DNA from: PALSA-505 sp036501145 | GTDB lineage: Bacteria > Actinomycetota > Actinomycetes > Streptosporangiales > Streptosporangiaceae | Assembly (NCBI GenBank): GCA_036501145.1 | Contig: DASYAV010000029.1 | Coordinates: 5,121 to 69,120 of the forward strand | Reading direction: 5' to 3' | Length of the DNA: 64,000 nucleotides | In this document: positions 8,251 through 16,769 of the stretch, in pieces | How positions within the stretch are numbered: position 1 is the first letter of the stretch | How the letters are laid out: the number at the start of each line of letters is the position of its first letter | The notes under the pieces: model-generated | What the model was told of the DNA's origin: nothing | What the model saw: the letters and a program-made list of their open reading frames with translations, nothing else | Database searches by the model: none | Program-made: the position numbers and the translations under genes

Positions 8251-8916
8251 ATGCCGAGCGACGACCCGCAGCTGCGCGCCTCCGACGACGACCGGGACCG
8301 GACGGCGTCGCTGCTGCGCGAGCACCACGCGGCGGGCCGCCTGACCGTAGAGGAGTTCCAGGAGCGGCTGGACGCCACCTACGCGGCCAAGACCCTCGGC
8401 CAGCTCCAGGAGCTGCTGTCCGACCTGCCCAGCATCGACCTGTACCGGCTGCCGGAGCAGGACATGCGCCGCCAGGCCGGGCAGGGTGGCCAGCCCGCGG
8501 TGCCGCAGGGCAGGCTGTCGCCGCACTGGCGGGCGGCCTGGGGTTCCTGGGGCTCGGTCAGCCTGCTGCTCGCGGTCATCTGGCTGATCGGCACGGCCAG
8601 CAGCGGCTTCGGCAACCTGCAGGGCATGTGGTTCCTCTGGGTGGCCGGCCCGTGGGGGGCGATCCTGCTCAGCCGCTGGCTGTTCGGCCAGCACCCCGGC
8701 GGCGGGCCCGGCTCCCGCCAGCTGCCCGGCGGCCCGCAGGCCGGGTTGCACGACCCAGGCCCTGGCGGCCAGCCGGGCGGCCAGCAGGGCCTCGACGACC
8801 GCGTGGCGCGCCATCAGGAACGCATGCAGGAGCACCTGCAGCGCCGCCAGGAGCACATGCAGCGCCAGCAGGAACGCATGCAGGAGCGGCTGCGGCGGCA
8901 CGAGGACCGGCCATAG
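8251..8916 (+). CDS. DUF1707 and two-transmembrane-segment protein
   Basis: 221 residues in three parts. Residues 1-55 form a DUF1707 domain (LRASDDDRDRTASLLREHHA, then GRLTVEEFQERLDATYAAKT). About residues 90-150 contain two tryptophan-rich transmembrane segments. The C-terminal 45 residues are a charged Gln/Arg/His repeat built on ERMQEHLQRRQ-like units, probably helical or coiled-coil. DUF1707 is widespread in actinobacteria without a settled function. It interrupts the usual map-infA adjacency. The ATG follows AAGGGAG; a GTG two codons upstream is possible. Confidence 0.85.
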   Translation: MPSDDPQLRASDDDRDRTASLLREHHAAGRLTVEEFQERLDATYAAKTLGQLQELLSDLPSIDLYRLPEQDMRRQAGQGGQPAVPQGRLSPHWRAAWGSWGSVSLLLAVIWLIGTASSGFGNLQGMWFLWVAGPWGAILLSRWLFGQHPGGGPGSRQLPGGPQAGLHDPGPGGQPGGQQGLDDRVARHQERMQEHLQRRQEHMQRQQERMQERLRRHEDRP

Positions 8917-8967
8917 AGCCTCGGTCCGGCCTGGGAAGCACGGGGAATACTGACCTCACCGCTTTGG

Positions 8968-8997
8968 TTCGCATAGGAGCGGCGTGTCGCGTACACT
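8968..8997 (+). promoter_or_regulatory. promoter for infA and the alpha operon
   Basis: TTCGCA (8968-8973, four of six matches to the -35) and TACACT (8992-8997) are 18 bases apart. They lie about 240 bases before infA in a gene-free stretch (8917-9235) in which I see no other feature. A long leader before infA would result. This is a sequence-only call. Confidence 0.5.
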
Positions 8998-9235
8998 TTC
9001 CATTCGGCTCGTGTGCTGTCGTCTTGCGCTGCCCGTAGTGGAAGCCCCGGTGGCCAGAACCCCGGGGACACCTTCCGGTCGGGCGGACGCTGATCACGGC
9101 GGCTGCTTTGAACGGGCAGGTCAGGGACGCGGCACCGCGTAGCCGACCACCAGCCAAGTACCAAGCCAAGGCCGAACTACCTGGCGGCCCGCGAGCCCGC
9201 GGGTCTGCCGGGCCGACGAACGAAGCGCGGAGGAT

Positions 9236-9457
9236 ATGCCCAAGAAAGACGGCGCCATCGAGATCGAGGGCACGGTAGTGGAGTCACTGCCGAATGCCTT
9301 TTTCCGCGTGGAGCTGGACAACGGGCACAAGGTGCTCGCCCACATCAGCGGGAAGATGCGGATGCACTACATCCGGATCCTCCCCGACGACCGCGTCGTC
9401 GTGGAGCTGAGCCCTTACGACCTGAGCCGTGGGCGGATCGTCTACCGGTACAAGTAA
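9236..9457 (+). CDS. infA: translation initiation factor IF-1
   Basis: 73 residues, the normal size, with the OB-fold sequence PKKDGAIEIEGTVVESLPNA, then FRVELDNGHKVLAHISGKMR and RILPDDRVVVELSPYDLSRG. IF-1 occupies the A site of the 30S subunit during initiation. An AGGAT sequence is five bases upstream of the ATG. It heads the alpha-operon block and probably has its own promoter about 240 bases upstream. Confidence 0.98.
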   Translation: MPKKDGAIEIEGTVVESLPNAFFRVELDNGHKVLAHISGKMRMHYIRILPDDRVVVELSPYDLSRGRIVYRYK

Positions 9458-9503
9458 AGAAACACATCTTGTCAAGCAAGCACTGCGAATAGGAAACACA
9501 GCC

Positions 9504-9617
9504 ATGAAGGTCAAGCCGAGCGTCAAGAAGATCTGCAACAAGTGCCGGATCATCCGCAGGCATGGCCGTGTCATGGTCATCTGCAGCGACCCACGGCACA
9601 AGCAGCGCCAGGGCTGA
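9504..9617 (+). CDS. rpmJ: 50S ribosomal protein L36
   Basis: A 37-residue protein, MKVKPSVKKICNKCRIIRR through RHKQRQG, with the zinc ligands C11, C14, C27 and H32 of the zinc-binding form. L36 is the smallest large-subunit protein. AGGAAAC precedes the ATG. Too short for many gene callers but unmistakable in the conserved infA-rpmJ-rpsM order. Confidence 0.97.
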   Translation: MKVKPSVKKICNKCRIIRRHGRVMVICSDPRHKQRQG

Positions 9618-9665
9618 CGGCGCGGAACACGCCGGACGCGGACACGAAGGAGTACGTGGCAACTG

Positions 9666-10046
9666 ATGGCTCGCCTTGCCGGCGTTGACCTCCCCAACGA
9701 CAAGCGTATGGAGGTCGCGCTCACCTACATCTACGGCATCGGCCGTACTAGGGCGCTCGAGACGCTGAACCACTCCGGTGTCAGCGCCGACCGCCGGGTG
9801 CACGACCTCACCGACGACGAGCTCGTCCGTCTACGTGACTGGATCGAAGCGACCTACCGGGTGGAAGGCGACCTGCGCCGCGAGGTGCAGGCCGACATCC
9901 GCCGCAAGATCGAGATCGGCTGCTACCAGGGCATCAGGCACCGCCGCCAGCTGCCCGTGCACGGGCAGCGCACGCAGACAAACGCCCGCACCCGCAAGGG
10001 CAAGAAGCGGACCGTGGCCGGCCGGAAGAAGGTCGGCAAGAAGTAG
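9666..10046 (+). CDS. rpsM: 30S ribosomal protein S13
   Basis: 126 residues starting MARLAGVDLPNDKRMEVAL, with the GIGRTRA helix-hairpin motif and the basic C-terminal tail HGQRTQTNARTRKGKK. S13 is at the top of the 30S head and makes bridges B1a and B1b as well as P-site tRNA contact. It is followed after 51 bases by rpsK. Confidence 0.98.
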   Translation: MARLAGVDLPNDKRMEVALTYIYGIGRTRALETLNHSGVSADRRVHDLTDDELVRLRDWIEATYRVEGDLRREVQADIRRKIEIGCYQGIRHRRQLPVHGQRTQTNARTRKGKKRTVAGRKKVGKK

Positions 10047-10097
10047 TCCCGCACCGCAGGGACCGATCACCTCATGAACAGGGAGTAGCAGGAGCCT

Positions 10098-10508
10098 ATG
10101 CCTCCGAGAAGCAGCAGCCGTCAGACCACCGCGAAGAAGGTGCGCCGCAAGGAGCGGAAAAACATCGCTCACGGGCACGCCCACATCCGGAGCACGTTCA
10201 ACAACACGATCGTCTCGATCACCGACCCCACCGGCAACGTCATCGCCTGGGCGTCGTCCGGCCAGGTTGGCTTCAAGGGTTCTCGCAAGTCCACGCCGTA
10301 CGCCGCGCAGATGGCAGCCGAGGCCGCCGCGCGCCGCGCCATCGAGCACGGCATGCGCAAGGTGGACGTGTTCGTGAAGGGCCCCGGCTCCGGCCGGGAG
10401 ACCGCCATCCGCTCGCTGCAGGCCACCGGGCTGGAAGTCGGCACGATCCAGGACGTGACACCGGTTCCGCACAACGGCTGCCGCCCGCCGAAGCGGCGCA
10501 GGGTCTGA
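10098..10508 (+). CDS. rpsK: 30S ribosomal protein S11
   Basis: 136 residues with the S11 core AHIRSTFNNTIVSITDPTGN, GFKGSRKSTPYAAQMAAEAA and the invariant C-terminal PVPHNGCRPPKRRRV. S11 forms the platform next to the E-site mRNA. A basic N-terminal extension is typical of actinobacteria. Sixteen bases separate it from rpsD. Confidence 0.98.
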   Translation: MPPRSSSRQTTAKKVRRKERKNIAHGHAHIRSTFNNTIVSITDPTGNVIAWASSGQVGFKGSRKSTPYAAQMAAEAAARRAIEHGMRKVDVFVKGPGSGRETAIRSLQATGLEVGTIQDVTPVPHNGCRPPKRRRV

Positions 10509-10524
10509 GGAGAGAGAGCGGCAG

Positions 10525-11151
10525 ATGGCTCGATACACAGGCGCGGACTGCAAGCACTGCAGGCGCGAGAAGACCAAGCTTTTCCTCAAGGGTGCCAAGT
10601 GTGACTCGCCGAAGTGCCCGATCGAGATCCGGCCCTACCCGCCGGGCGAGCACGGCAGGAACCGGCCCCGGGAGAGCGACTACCTGCTCCAGACCCGGGA
10701 GAAGCAGCGCGCCAAGCGGGTCTACGGCGTGCTCGAGCGCCAGTTCCGCAACTACTTCGAGGAGGCCACCCGGCGGCGCGGCAAGTCGGGTGAGAACCTG
10801 CTCCAGATCCTGGAGTGCCGCCTCGACAACGTGGTCTACCGGGCCGGCTTCGCCAAGAGCAGGGACATGGCACGCCAGCTGGTCAGCCATGGCCACTTCC
10901 TGGTCAACGGCAAGAAGGTCGACATCCCGTCGTACCAGGTCAGCCAGAACGACATCATCGACGTGCGGGAGAAGTCACAGGAGTTCACCCCGTTCGTGGT
11001 CGCCCAGGCCGAGGCCGGCGAGCGCCCGGTGCCCGCCTGGATCGAGGCGATCCCGGACAAGATGCGGATCCTCGTGCACACGCTCCCGGTCCGGGCCCAG
11101 ATCGACACGCAGGTCCAGGAACAGCTCATCGTCGAGCTCTACTCGAAGTGA
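10525..11151 (+). CDS. rpsD: 30S ribosomal protein S4, zinc-binding form
   Basis: 208 residues; the N-terminus holds four cysteines (C9, C12, C26, C31) in the zinc-binding arrangement, so this is the C+ form. The S4 RNA-binding domain follows at about residue 97 (CRLDNVVYRAGFAKSRDMARQ). S4 is a primary 16S rRNA binder and accuracy factor. Streptomyces usually encodes rpsD away from the alpha operon; here it lies between rpsK and rpoA, as in mycobacteria and many other bacteria. Confidence 0.97.
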   Translation: MARYTGADCKHCRREKTKLFLKGAKCDSPKCPIEIRPYPPGEHGRNRPRESDYLLQTREKQRAKRVYGVLERQFRNYFEEATRRRGKSGENLLQILECRLDNVVYRAGFAKSRDMARQLVSHGHFLVNGKKVDIPSYQVSQNDIIDVREKSQEFTPFVVAQAEAGERPVPAWIEAIPDKMRILVHTLPVRAQIDTQVQEQLIVELYSK

Positions 11152-11248
11152 CAAGCCAGGCTGAGTAAACGCGGCCTGGCAGGCGGCGCAGCCGTCAAGG
11201 AAGAGTCGCGGTCGTCATATAGCGGGCACCGCGGAAAGGAAGCAGACA

Positions 11249-12265
11249 ATGCTCATCGCCCAGCGTCCGACCCTCACCGAAGAGCAGGTAGGGGAGTTCC
11301 GGTCCAGGTTCGTCATCGAGCCGCTCGAGCCGGGCTTCGGCTACACGATCGGCAACTCGCTCCGCCGCACCCTGCTGTCCTCAATCCCGGGTGCGGCCGT
11401 CACCAGCATCCGGATCGAGGGCGTGCTGCACGAGTTCTCCACCGTGCCCGGGGTCAAGGAGGATGTCACCGACATCATCCTGAACCTGAAGGAGCTCGTC
11501 GTCTCCTCCGAGCAGGACGAGCCCGTGGTCATGTACCTGCGCAAGCAGGGCCCGGGCGAGGTGACCGCCGCGGACATCGCGCCGCCGGCCGGGGTCGAGG
11601 TGCACAACCCGGAGACCCGCATCGCCACGCTGAACGGCAAGGGCAAGCTGGAGATGGAGCTCACCGTCGAGCGTGGCCGCGGCTACGTCTCCGCCGCGCA
11701 GAACAAGCAGCCCGGCCAGGAGATCGGCCGGATCCCGATCGACTCGATCTACTCGCCCGTGCTGCGGGTGACCTACAAGGTCGAGGCGACCCGTGTCGAG
11801 CAGCGGACCGACTTCGACCGGCTGATCCTCGACGTGGAGACCAAGCCGTGCCTGCGCCCCCGCGACGCGGTGGCCAGCGCGGGCAAGACCCTGGTCGAGC
11901 TGTTTGGCCTGGCCCGTGAGCTGAACGTCGAGGCCGAGGGCATCGACATGGGCCCGTCGCCGACCGACGCGGCGCTCGCCGCCGACCTGGCCCTGCCGAT
12001 CGAGGAGCTCAACCTCACGGTGCGCTCCTACAACTGCCTCAAGCGCGAGGGCATCCACACCGTCGGCGAACTGGTCGGGCGCAGCGAGCAGGACCTGCTC
12101 GACATCCGCAACTTCGGCGCGAAGTCGATCGAGGAAGTCAAGCAGAAGCTCATCGACATGGGCCTCGCGCTCAAGGACTCCCCGCCCGGATTCGACCCCG
12201 GCACCGCGGCCGACAGCTACGGCGCGGACGACGACGACAGCTACGTCGAGACCGAGCAGTACTAG
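11249..12265 (+). CDS. rpoA: RNA polymerase alpha subunit
   Basis: 338 residues. The N-terminal dimerisation domain contains EPLEPGFGYTIGNSLRRTLLS and the insert domain follows. The C-terminal domain (about residues 250-315, ELNLTVRSYNCLKREGIHTV and LLDIRNFGAKSIEEVKQKL) binds UP elements and activators. A short acidic tail ends the protein. The 97-base leader before the ATG contains GGAAAGGAAG as a ribosome-binding region. Confidence 0.98.
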   Translation: MLIAQRPTLTEEQVGEFRSRFVIEPLEPGFGYTIGNSLRRTLLSSIPGAAVTSIRIEGVLHEFSTVPGVKEDVTDIILNLKELVVSSEQDEPVVMYLRKQGPGEVTAADIAPPAGVEVHNPETRIATLNGKGKLEMELTVERGRGYVSAAQNKQPGQEIGRIPIDSIYSPVLRVTYKVEATRVEQRTDFDRLILDVETKPCLRPRDAVASAGKTLVELFGLARELNVEAEGIDMGPSPTDAALAADLALPIEELNLTVRSYNCLKREGIHTVGELVGRSEQDLLDIRNFGAKSIEEVKQKLIDMGLALKDSPPGFDPGTAADSYGADDDDSYVETEQY

Positions 12266-12334
12266 CAGCAGCAGCAACCCGCCAGGCCACGACAGAAAGC
12301 GTTTGGCCGCCAGGCAGCGACCGAGGAGATTTCG

Positions 12335-12982
12335 ATGCCCACGCCCACCAAGGGCCCCCGGCTGGGCGGCAGCCCGGCCCACCAGCGCCATATTCTGTCG
12401 AACCTGGCCATCGCACTGTTCGAGCATGGCCGGATCACTACCACGCACGCCAAGGCGCGCAAGCTGCGCCCGGTCGCCGAGCGGCTGATCACCTTCGCCA
12501 AGAAGGGTGACCTGCACTCCCGGCGGCAGGTGCTCACCGTGGTGCCGGACAAGACCGTCGTGCACACGCTGTTCACCGAGATCGGGCCCGCGTACGCGAC
12601 CCGGCAGGGCGGCTACACCCGGATCATCAAGATCGGCCCGCGCAAGGGTGACAACGCCCCGATGGCCGTGATCGAGCTGGTCCAGGACGAGGAAGAGACC
12701 ACCACCAGGTCGCGCCGCCGCGGTCGGCGCCAGCAGGCTCCCCGGCCCGCGGCGGCCAGCACGGCCTCCGCGGAGGCCGAGGCGGAGGACGCCGCCGCCG
12801 CTGACACCGAGGACGCCGCGGCCGCGGATACTGAGGTCGAGGACACCGCCGCGGACGAGGACACCGCGGACACCGCCACCGAGGACGAGGCTGTCGCGGA
12901 CGCGGAGGACGCCGAGCCGGCCACCGCTGACGCCGAGGCCGGCACCAAGGAGGACGAGACCGACGGCAACGCCGGTTCCTGA
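12335..12982 (+). CDS. rplQ: 50S ribosomal protein L17 with acidic tail
   Basis: The first 120 residues are L17 (PTKGPRLGGSPAHQRHILSN, then TTHAKARKLRPVAERLITFA). L17 lies near the exit tunnel. The remaining 95 residues or so are an Ala/Glu/Asp low-complexity tail with repeated EDAAAADTEDAAA-like units, giving 215 residues against the usual 120-180. The tail is clearly encoded in frame and ends just before a strong terminator. Mycobacterial L17 also has an extension, but this one is longer. Confidence 0.96.
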   Translation: MPTPTKGPRLGGSPAHQRHILSNLAIALFEHGRITTTHAKARKLRPVAERLITFAKKGDLHSRRQVLTVVPDKTVVHTLFTEIGPAYATRQGGYTRIIKIGPRKGDNAPMAVIELVQDEEETTTRSRRRGRRQQAPRPAAASTASAEAEAEDAAAADTEDAAAADTEVEDTAADEDTADTATEDEAVADAEDAEPATADAEAGTKEDETDGNAGS

Positions 12983-13026
12983 CCGGCGGCCCCAGCCACC
13001 TCCCCCGTGCCCCCTACCTGCCGGGG

Positions 13027-13073
13027 ACGCCACCCTGACCCGGGAAGCTTGCTTCCCCTCAGGGTGGCGTTTT
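13027..13073 (+). terminator. rho-independent terminator after rplQ
   Basis: A two-part perfect stem: ACGCCACCCTGA (13027-13038) pairs with TCAGGGTGGCGT (13059-13070), with an inner GGGAAGC/GCTTCCC stem. A short T-run (13070-13073) follows. It closes the ribosomal-protein/rpoA transcription unit, so truA is probably transcribed separately or by readthrough. Confidence 0.9.
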
Positions 13074-13174
13074 CGCGTTCCCGCGGCCCGCTGAACCACC
13101 CCGGCGGCTTCCGCGCCAGGGGCTGCGGTCCAGCCACGTCTATGGCGCTCTGCGCGGCCCGGTGAGCGACGCTC

Positions 13175-14023
13175 GTGGCTGAACACGCGCCGGCCCAAGG
13201 GGAGACCAGGCTCCGGCTCGATCTCGGCTACGACGGCTCAGGCTTCTCCGGCTGGGCGCGGCAGCCCGGCCGGAGGACGGTGCAGGGGACCGTGGAGGTC
13301 GCGCTGGGCCGGCTGTTCCGGCTGGACCCCGCGCCCGCGCTCACCGTGGCCGGCCGGACCGACGCGGGGGTGCACGCCCGCGGCCAGGTGGCGCACGTGG
13401 ACGTGCCGGCGGCGCTTTGGCAGCCTGCTGCCGCCGTGGCGATCTGGCGGCTGGCCGGGTTGCTGCCTCCCGACGTGCGGGTGCACGCGGCCGGCCCGGC
13501 CGCTGCGGGCTTCGACGCGCGGTTCTCCGCGCTCTGCCGCAGGTACTCCTACCGGGTGTGCGACGATCCCGCCGCCGCGGACCCGCTGCGCCGGGCCGAC
13601 ACGCTCTGGCACCGGCGCCCGCTGGACGTCGCCCGGATGAACGAAGCCGCGCTCGGCTGCCTGGGCGAACACGACTTCGCCGCCTACTGCCGCCGCCGCG
13701 AGGGCGCCTCCACGGTGCGCAGCCTGATCCGGCTGGCCTGGACGCGGCAACGGGACGCCGTGCTGGCCGAGGTGGTGGCCGACGCGTTCTGCCACAACAT
13801 GGTGCGGGCCCTGGTCGGCGCGCTGCTCGCGGTGGGCGACGGCCGCCAGCCGGTCACCTGGCCGCGCGACGTGCTCGCCGCCCGGGTCCGCGACCCCGCC
13901 GTGCACGTGGTCCCGCCGCACGGGTTGTGCCTGGAAGAGGTGCGCTATCCGGCGGACGCGGACCTGTTGGACCGGGCCCGTGCCACCCGCCGCCGCCGCG
14001 ACGAGCCGCCAGCGGACGGCTAA
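13175..14023 (+). CDS. truA: tRNA pseudouridine(38-40) synthase
   Basis: 282 residues. The catalytic aspartate is D63 in GRTDAGVHARGQVAH. Other conserved parts are LDLGYDGSGFSGWARQ and FDARFSALCRRYSYRV near residue 115. TruA modifies U38-U40 of the tRNA anticodon arm. It usually follows rplQ, as here, but lies after the terminator. It starts with GTG; its last four bases overlap the end of the convergent gene on the other strand. Confidence 0.95.
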   Translation: MAEHAPAQGETRLRLDLGYDGSGFSGWARQPGRRTVQGTVEVALGRLFRLDPAPALTVAGRTDAGVHARGQVAHVDVPAALWQPAAAVAIWRLAGLLPPDVRVHAAGPAAAGFDARFSALCRRYSYRVCDDPAAADPLRRADTLWHRRPLDVARMNEAALGCLGEHDFAAYCRRREGASTVRSLIRLAWTRQRDAVLAEVVADAFCHNMVRALVGALLAVGDGRQPVTWPRDVLAARVRDPAVHVVPPHGLCLEEVRYPADADLLDRARATRRRRDEPPADG

Positions 14024-15939
14024 GGCACCTGCGGGCTGCCGGTCACCATCCGGCTGGTCAGGCTGACGTTCGCGGTCTGGTTGATCAGGTCGGTGGAGAA
14101 CGTCTTCAGCTGGGTCCGCTGCGCCGACGTCTTGGGTGCGTGCAGCGTGCTGAACTCGACCCAGGTCATGATCAGGTAGTGGCCCTTGACCTCGGCCTCT
14201 TCCAGGCCGGTGCCCTTGGCCAGGTTGCGCGTCGGGCCGCTGTGCGCGGTTAGCTGGGCGATGAACTCACCCGATCCGGTGACCTTGCCCACCGCGCTGG
14301 CGTCGGCCGCGGTACCCAGGTTCAGCACCCCGATCGTGCCCATCAGCTTGTGCCCGGTGGACAGATAACTGGCCCGCATGACCTGACTGCAGTCGTGCTT
14401 GCGCACCGCCGCCTGCAGCGCCTTGCCGAATATCGCCTGCGGGCACTTGGTGCTGGCCGCCTCCGCCGTCCGTGCGGTATTGCTGCTGCCGGACGGGAAC
14501 TGCGCAGGGAACAGCTGGCTGAGTGCCAGCGGCGTCTTGTCCTCGGCCCGGGTGCCGATGTGCTGCCACTGGCCCTGCGCCGTGGGTGAACTCGTCGGCG
14601 AGGCCGCCGCGGCCGGGGCGAGCCCGGCCGGCTCATGCGTCCCGACCTTGGCCCCCGGGTGCAGATATACCAGCGCACCCCCCGACACCATGGCGATCAC
14701 ACACGCCCCGGCGATCAGCACGCGCCTGCGTTTGCGGCCCTTGCGCCTGGCCGCGTTCCGTTCCTTGGCTGCGGCAGCCCGGCTGCGCCGGGCCGGGTCC
14801 AGGCCCGCCGCCCGGCGCGACGTCCAGGGCGCCGCCGGTTCCACGGTGTGCTCGGCGGGCGGCGGGTCCGTGATGACCGGGGCCTCGCCCGCCAGCGCCG
14901 TCAGCCCGGCCAGGCCCGCGGCCAGTTCGTCCACCTCGTCGCCGGAGTGGCCACCGAGGCCGGCGGGCCGGGCGAGCAGCGCGCGATCACCCGTCCCGCC
15001 GCGCAGTGCGTAATCGCCGAAGCCACCGGGGCGCTCGCGCGGCGGGTGCCCGGCGGGCCGTTCGGCGAGCGCGACCCCGCCGGCGGTGGCCGGCGGCAGA
15101 TCCGACTCGGCGGTGTCCGCCCAGGTGGGCGCCGAGGCCATCAGCGGCGTCGAGGGCTGCGCGGACGCCTGCTGGGCGGCCGGTGCCTCGTTCCAAGCGG
15201 CGAACTGGTCCTGTGGGTACCGCGGGCCGCGGTCACCAGGACGCGGCGGGTAGCCGTGCGCGGGCCCGCGCCGCGGCGGGGCGGCAGGCCCTGTGGAGTT
15301 GCCTGGCGGGGCGGCAGGCCGCGTGGTGTCGCCCGGCCCGGCCGGCTGGCCCGCGCGGTCGTCGTATCCGCCGCCTGCGTGCCGCGGCCGCCCTGCCCTT
15401 GGCGCCGAGTCCGAGCCGGGTCCCTGCCGCGGCACCGGGCCGCTGCCGTAGCCCTGGGGTGGCACCGGGCCGCCGCTGTAACCGTGGCCGGGTGCCGGTC
15501 CGCCGCTGTAGCCCTGGCCGGCGCCGGGATTCGCGACAGAGCCCTGTCTGGGCGCCGGATTCGCGTCGTAGCCCTGCCGGGGCGCGGGAGAGGTGCCGTA
15601 GGTCTGCCCGGGTGCGGCGCCGTAGCCCTGCTGTGGCACGGGCAGCCCGCCGTGTCCCTGACTGGGCACCGGGGGTGCTCCTGGTGTGGCGGACGGCTGG
15701 CCACCCGGCCCGGCCTGCCCGTTTCCCGGCTCCGCCGCGTCCCCGCGGCCGGCGTGCCTGGCGCGCCTGCCCCGGCTGGGGAGGGGGTATCCGTCGTAGC
15801 CGGAAAGCCCATCTTCCCCGTCGGCGGATGTCTCTCTAATCGGCCCGAACGGGCCAATCGGCCCAGATGGGTGCTCTCCGGGCTGGGGTCGCCGCTGCTG
15901 GCCAAGCCACGCGGTGACCTGGTTGCCCGGGTGATCCAT
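14020..15939 (-). CDS. proline-rich single-pass membrane protein
   Basis: 639 residues, not recognised as a named family. Residues 1-400 are a Pro/Gly/Gln/Tyr-rich, low-complexity, presumably cytosolic region. Residues 95-170 contain tandem units of the type PxPxxGYGxxP. A basic stretch precedes one transmembrane segment at about residues 406-426 (VLIAGACVIAMVSGGALVYL). The outside part of about 200 residues includes conserved-looking cysteines and a globular C-terminal domain (MGTIGVLNLGTAADASAVGK, then GLEEAEVKGHYLIMTWVEF). Its layout resembles the unrelated protein at 24431. It converges on truA with a 4-base overlap. Confidence 0.75.
   Translation of the reverse strand: MDHPGNQVTAWLGQQRRPQPGEHPSGPIGPFGPIRETSADGEDGLSGYDGYPLPSRGRRARHAGRGDAAEPGNGQAGPGGQPSATPGAPPVPSQGHGGLPVPQQGYGAAPGQTYGTSPAPRQGYDANPAPRQGSVANPGAGQGYSGGPAPGHGYSGGPVPPQGYGSGPVPRQGPGSDSAPRAGRPRHAGGGYDDRAGQPAGPGDTTRPAAPPGNSTGPAAPPRRGPAHGYPPRPGDRGPRYPQDQFAAWNEAPAAQQASAQPSTPLMASAPTWADTAESDLPPATAGGVALAERPAGHPPRERPGGFGDYALRGGTGDRALLARPAGLGGHSGDEVDELAAGLAGLTALAGEAPVITDPPPAEHTVEPAAPWTSRRAAGLDPARRSRAAAAKERNAARRKGRKRRRVLIAGACVIAMVSGGALVYLHPGAKVGTHEPAGLAPAAAASPTSSPTAQGQWQHIGTRAEDKTPLALSQLFPAQFPSGSSNTARTAEAASTKCPQAIFGKALQAAVRKHDCSQVMRASYLSTGHKLMGTIGVLNLGTAADASAVGKVTGSGEFIAQLTAHSGPTRNLAKGTGLEEAEVKGHYLIMTWVEFSTLHAPKTSAQRTQLKTFSTDLINQTANVSLTSRMVTGSPQVP
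15430..15660 (-). repeat. coding tandem repeat, PxPxQGYG units
   Basis: Inside the preceding gene about six imperfect units of 36-42 bases each encode variants of GYxxxPxPxQ. The spacing is in frame, so copy-number change would alter length without breaking the gene. Confidence 0.7.
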
Positions 15940-16119
15940 GCGGTCGAGCGTATCGCTGCGCGCGCGGCCAGATGGGTTGTCTTGCGTTTTCCCTGGTCGG
16001 CACGGTGCTGACAGAGGGGTGCGGCCAGCCTGCGCGGCGTGACAGGAACGACCCGCCCAGCCGGGCCCAGCGGGTATCCTGGCTCCTGCGATCTACGGTG
16101 TCCGGGCGTTCCGTTCGCT

Positions 16120-16148
16120 TTGACCACCGAATACATGCCCGGTATCCT
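16120..16148 (+). promoter_or_regulatory. rplM-rpsI promoter
   Basis: TTGACC (16120-16125) and TATCCT (16143-16148) have a 17-base spacer, a near-consensus housekeeping promoter. It lies in the 351-base gap between the divergent membrane-protein gene (ending 15939) and rplM, and predicts a leader of about 135 bases. A second TATCCT at 16075-16080 lacks a -35. Confidence 0.75.
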
Positions 16149-16154
16149 CTCTAG

Positions 16155-16290
16155 ACGCCCGTCCGTATCCGCAGACCCGAGGAGCTCCAGCGCAGCGGAG
16201 CGCACCTGGAGCGGTGGCGGACCAAAATCGTCGCGTTCCCGGCTCTGGGGGCGGGTCGAGTCCCTTGATCAGCTGCATACGTGAAGGCTC
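16155..16290 (+). other. rplM leader with hairpin
   Basis: The predicted 5' leader of rplM contains GCTCCAG (16184-16190) pairing with CTGGAGC (16206-16212) around a purine-rich 15-base loop. L13 leaders regulated by the ribosomal protein are known in Firmicutes; whether this leader acts similarly is inference. Confidence 0.35.
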
Positions 16291-16740
16291 ATGACTGTGC
16301 GCACTTTTAGCCCGAAGGCCGCCGACATCCAGCGTCAATGGCACGTTGTCGACGCGTCCGATGTCGTTCTGGGCCGGCTGGCCAGCCAGGTCGCGGTGCT
16401 GCTCCGTGGCAAGCACAAGCCGGTGTTCGCACCGCACGTGGACACCGGTGACTTCGTCATCGTGATCAACGCCGAGAAGATCGCGCTCAGCGGCAAGAAG
16501 CTCGAGCAGAAGCACGCCTACCGGCACTCCGGCTATCCCGGCGGCCTGACCGCGGTCAGCTACGCCGACCTGCTGGCCAGGCACCCGGAGCGGGCCGTGG
16601 AGAAGGCCGTGCGGGGGATGCTGCCCAAGAACTCGCTGGGTCGGCAGATGCTGCGCAAGCTGAAGGTCTACGCCGGCCCCGAGCACCCGCATCAGGCACA
16701 GCAGCCCAGGCCCTTCGAGATCACGCAGATCGCGCAGTAG
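16291..16740 (+). CDS. rplM: 50S ribosomal protein L13
   Basis: 149 residues with the L13 hallmarks WHVVDASDVVLGRLASQVA, GDFVIVINAEKIALSGKK and GMLPKNSLGRQMLRKLKVYAG. L13 is an early assembly protein of the 50S subunit. It forms a two-gene operon with rpsI (29-base gap), as in nearly all bacteria. A GTG four codons upstream is in frame, but the ATG at 16291 gives the standard N-terminus. Confidence 0.98.
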   Translation: MTVRTFSPKAADIQRQWHVVDASDVVLGRLASQVAVLLRGKHKPVFAPHVDTGDFVIVINAEKIALSGKKLEQKHAYRHSGYPGGLTAVSYADLLARHPERAVEKAVRGMLPKNSLGRQMLRKLKVYAGPEHPHQAQQPRPFEITQIAQ

Positions 16741-16769
16741 CGCCGACTAGGAAATATGAGGAATGAATC

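Noticed and set aside
11381..13198. 605-residue minus-strand frame opposite rpoA and rplQ
   Set aside because: Low-complexity Gly/Val/Arg sequence that is the complement of rpoA/rplQ codons and spans the rplQ terminator.
16075..16080. Second TATCCT upstream of rplM
   Set aside because: No -35-like sequence at 16-18 bases upstream; the TTGACC/TATCCT pair 68 bases downstream is much better.
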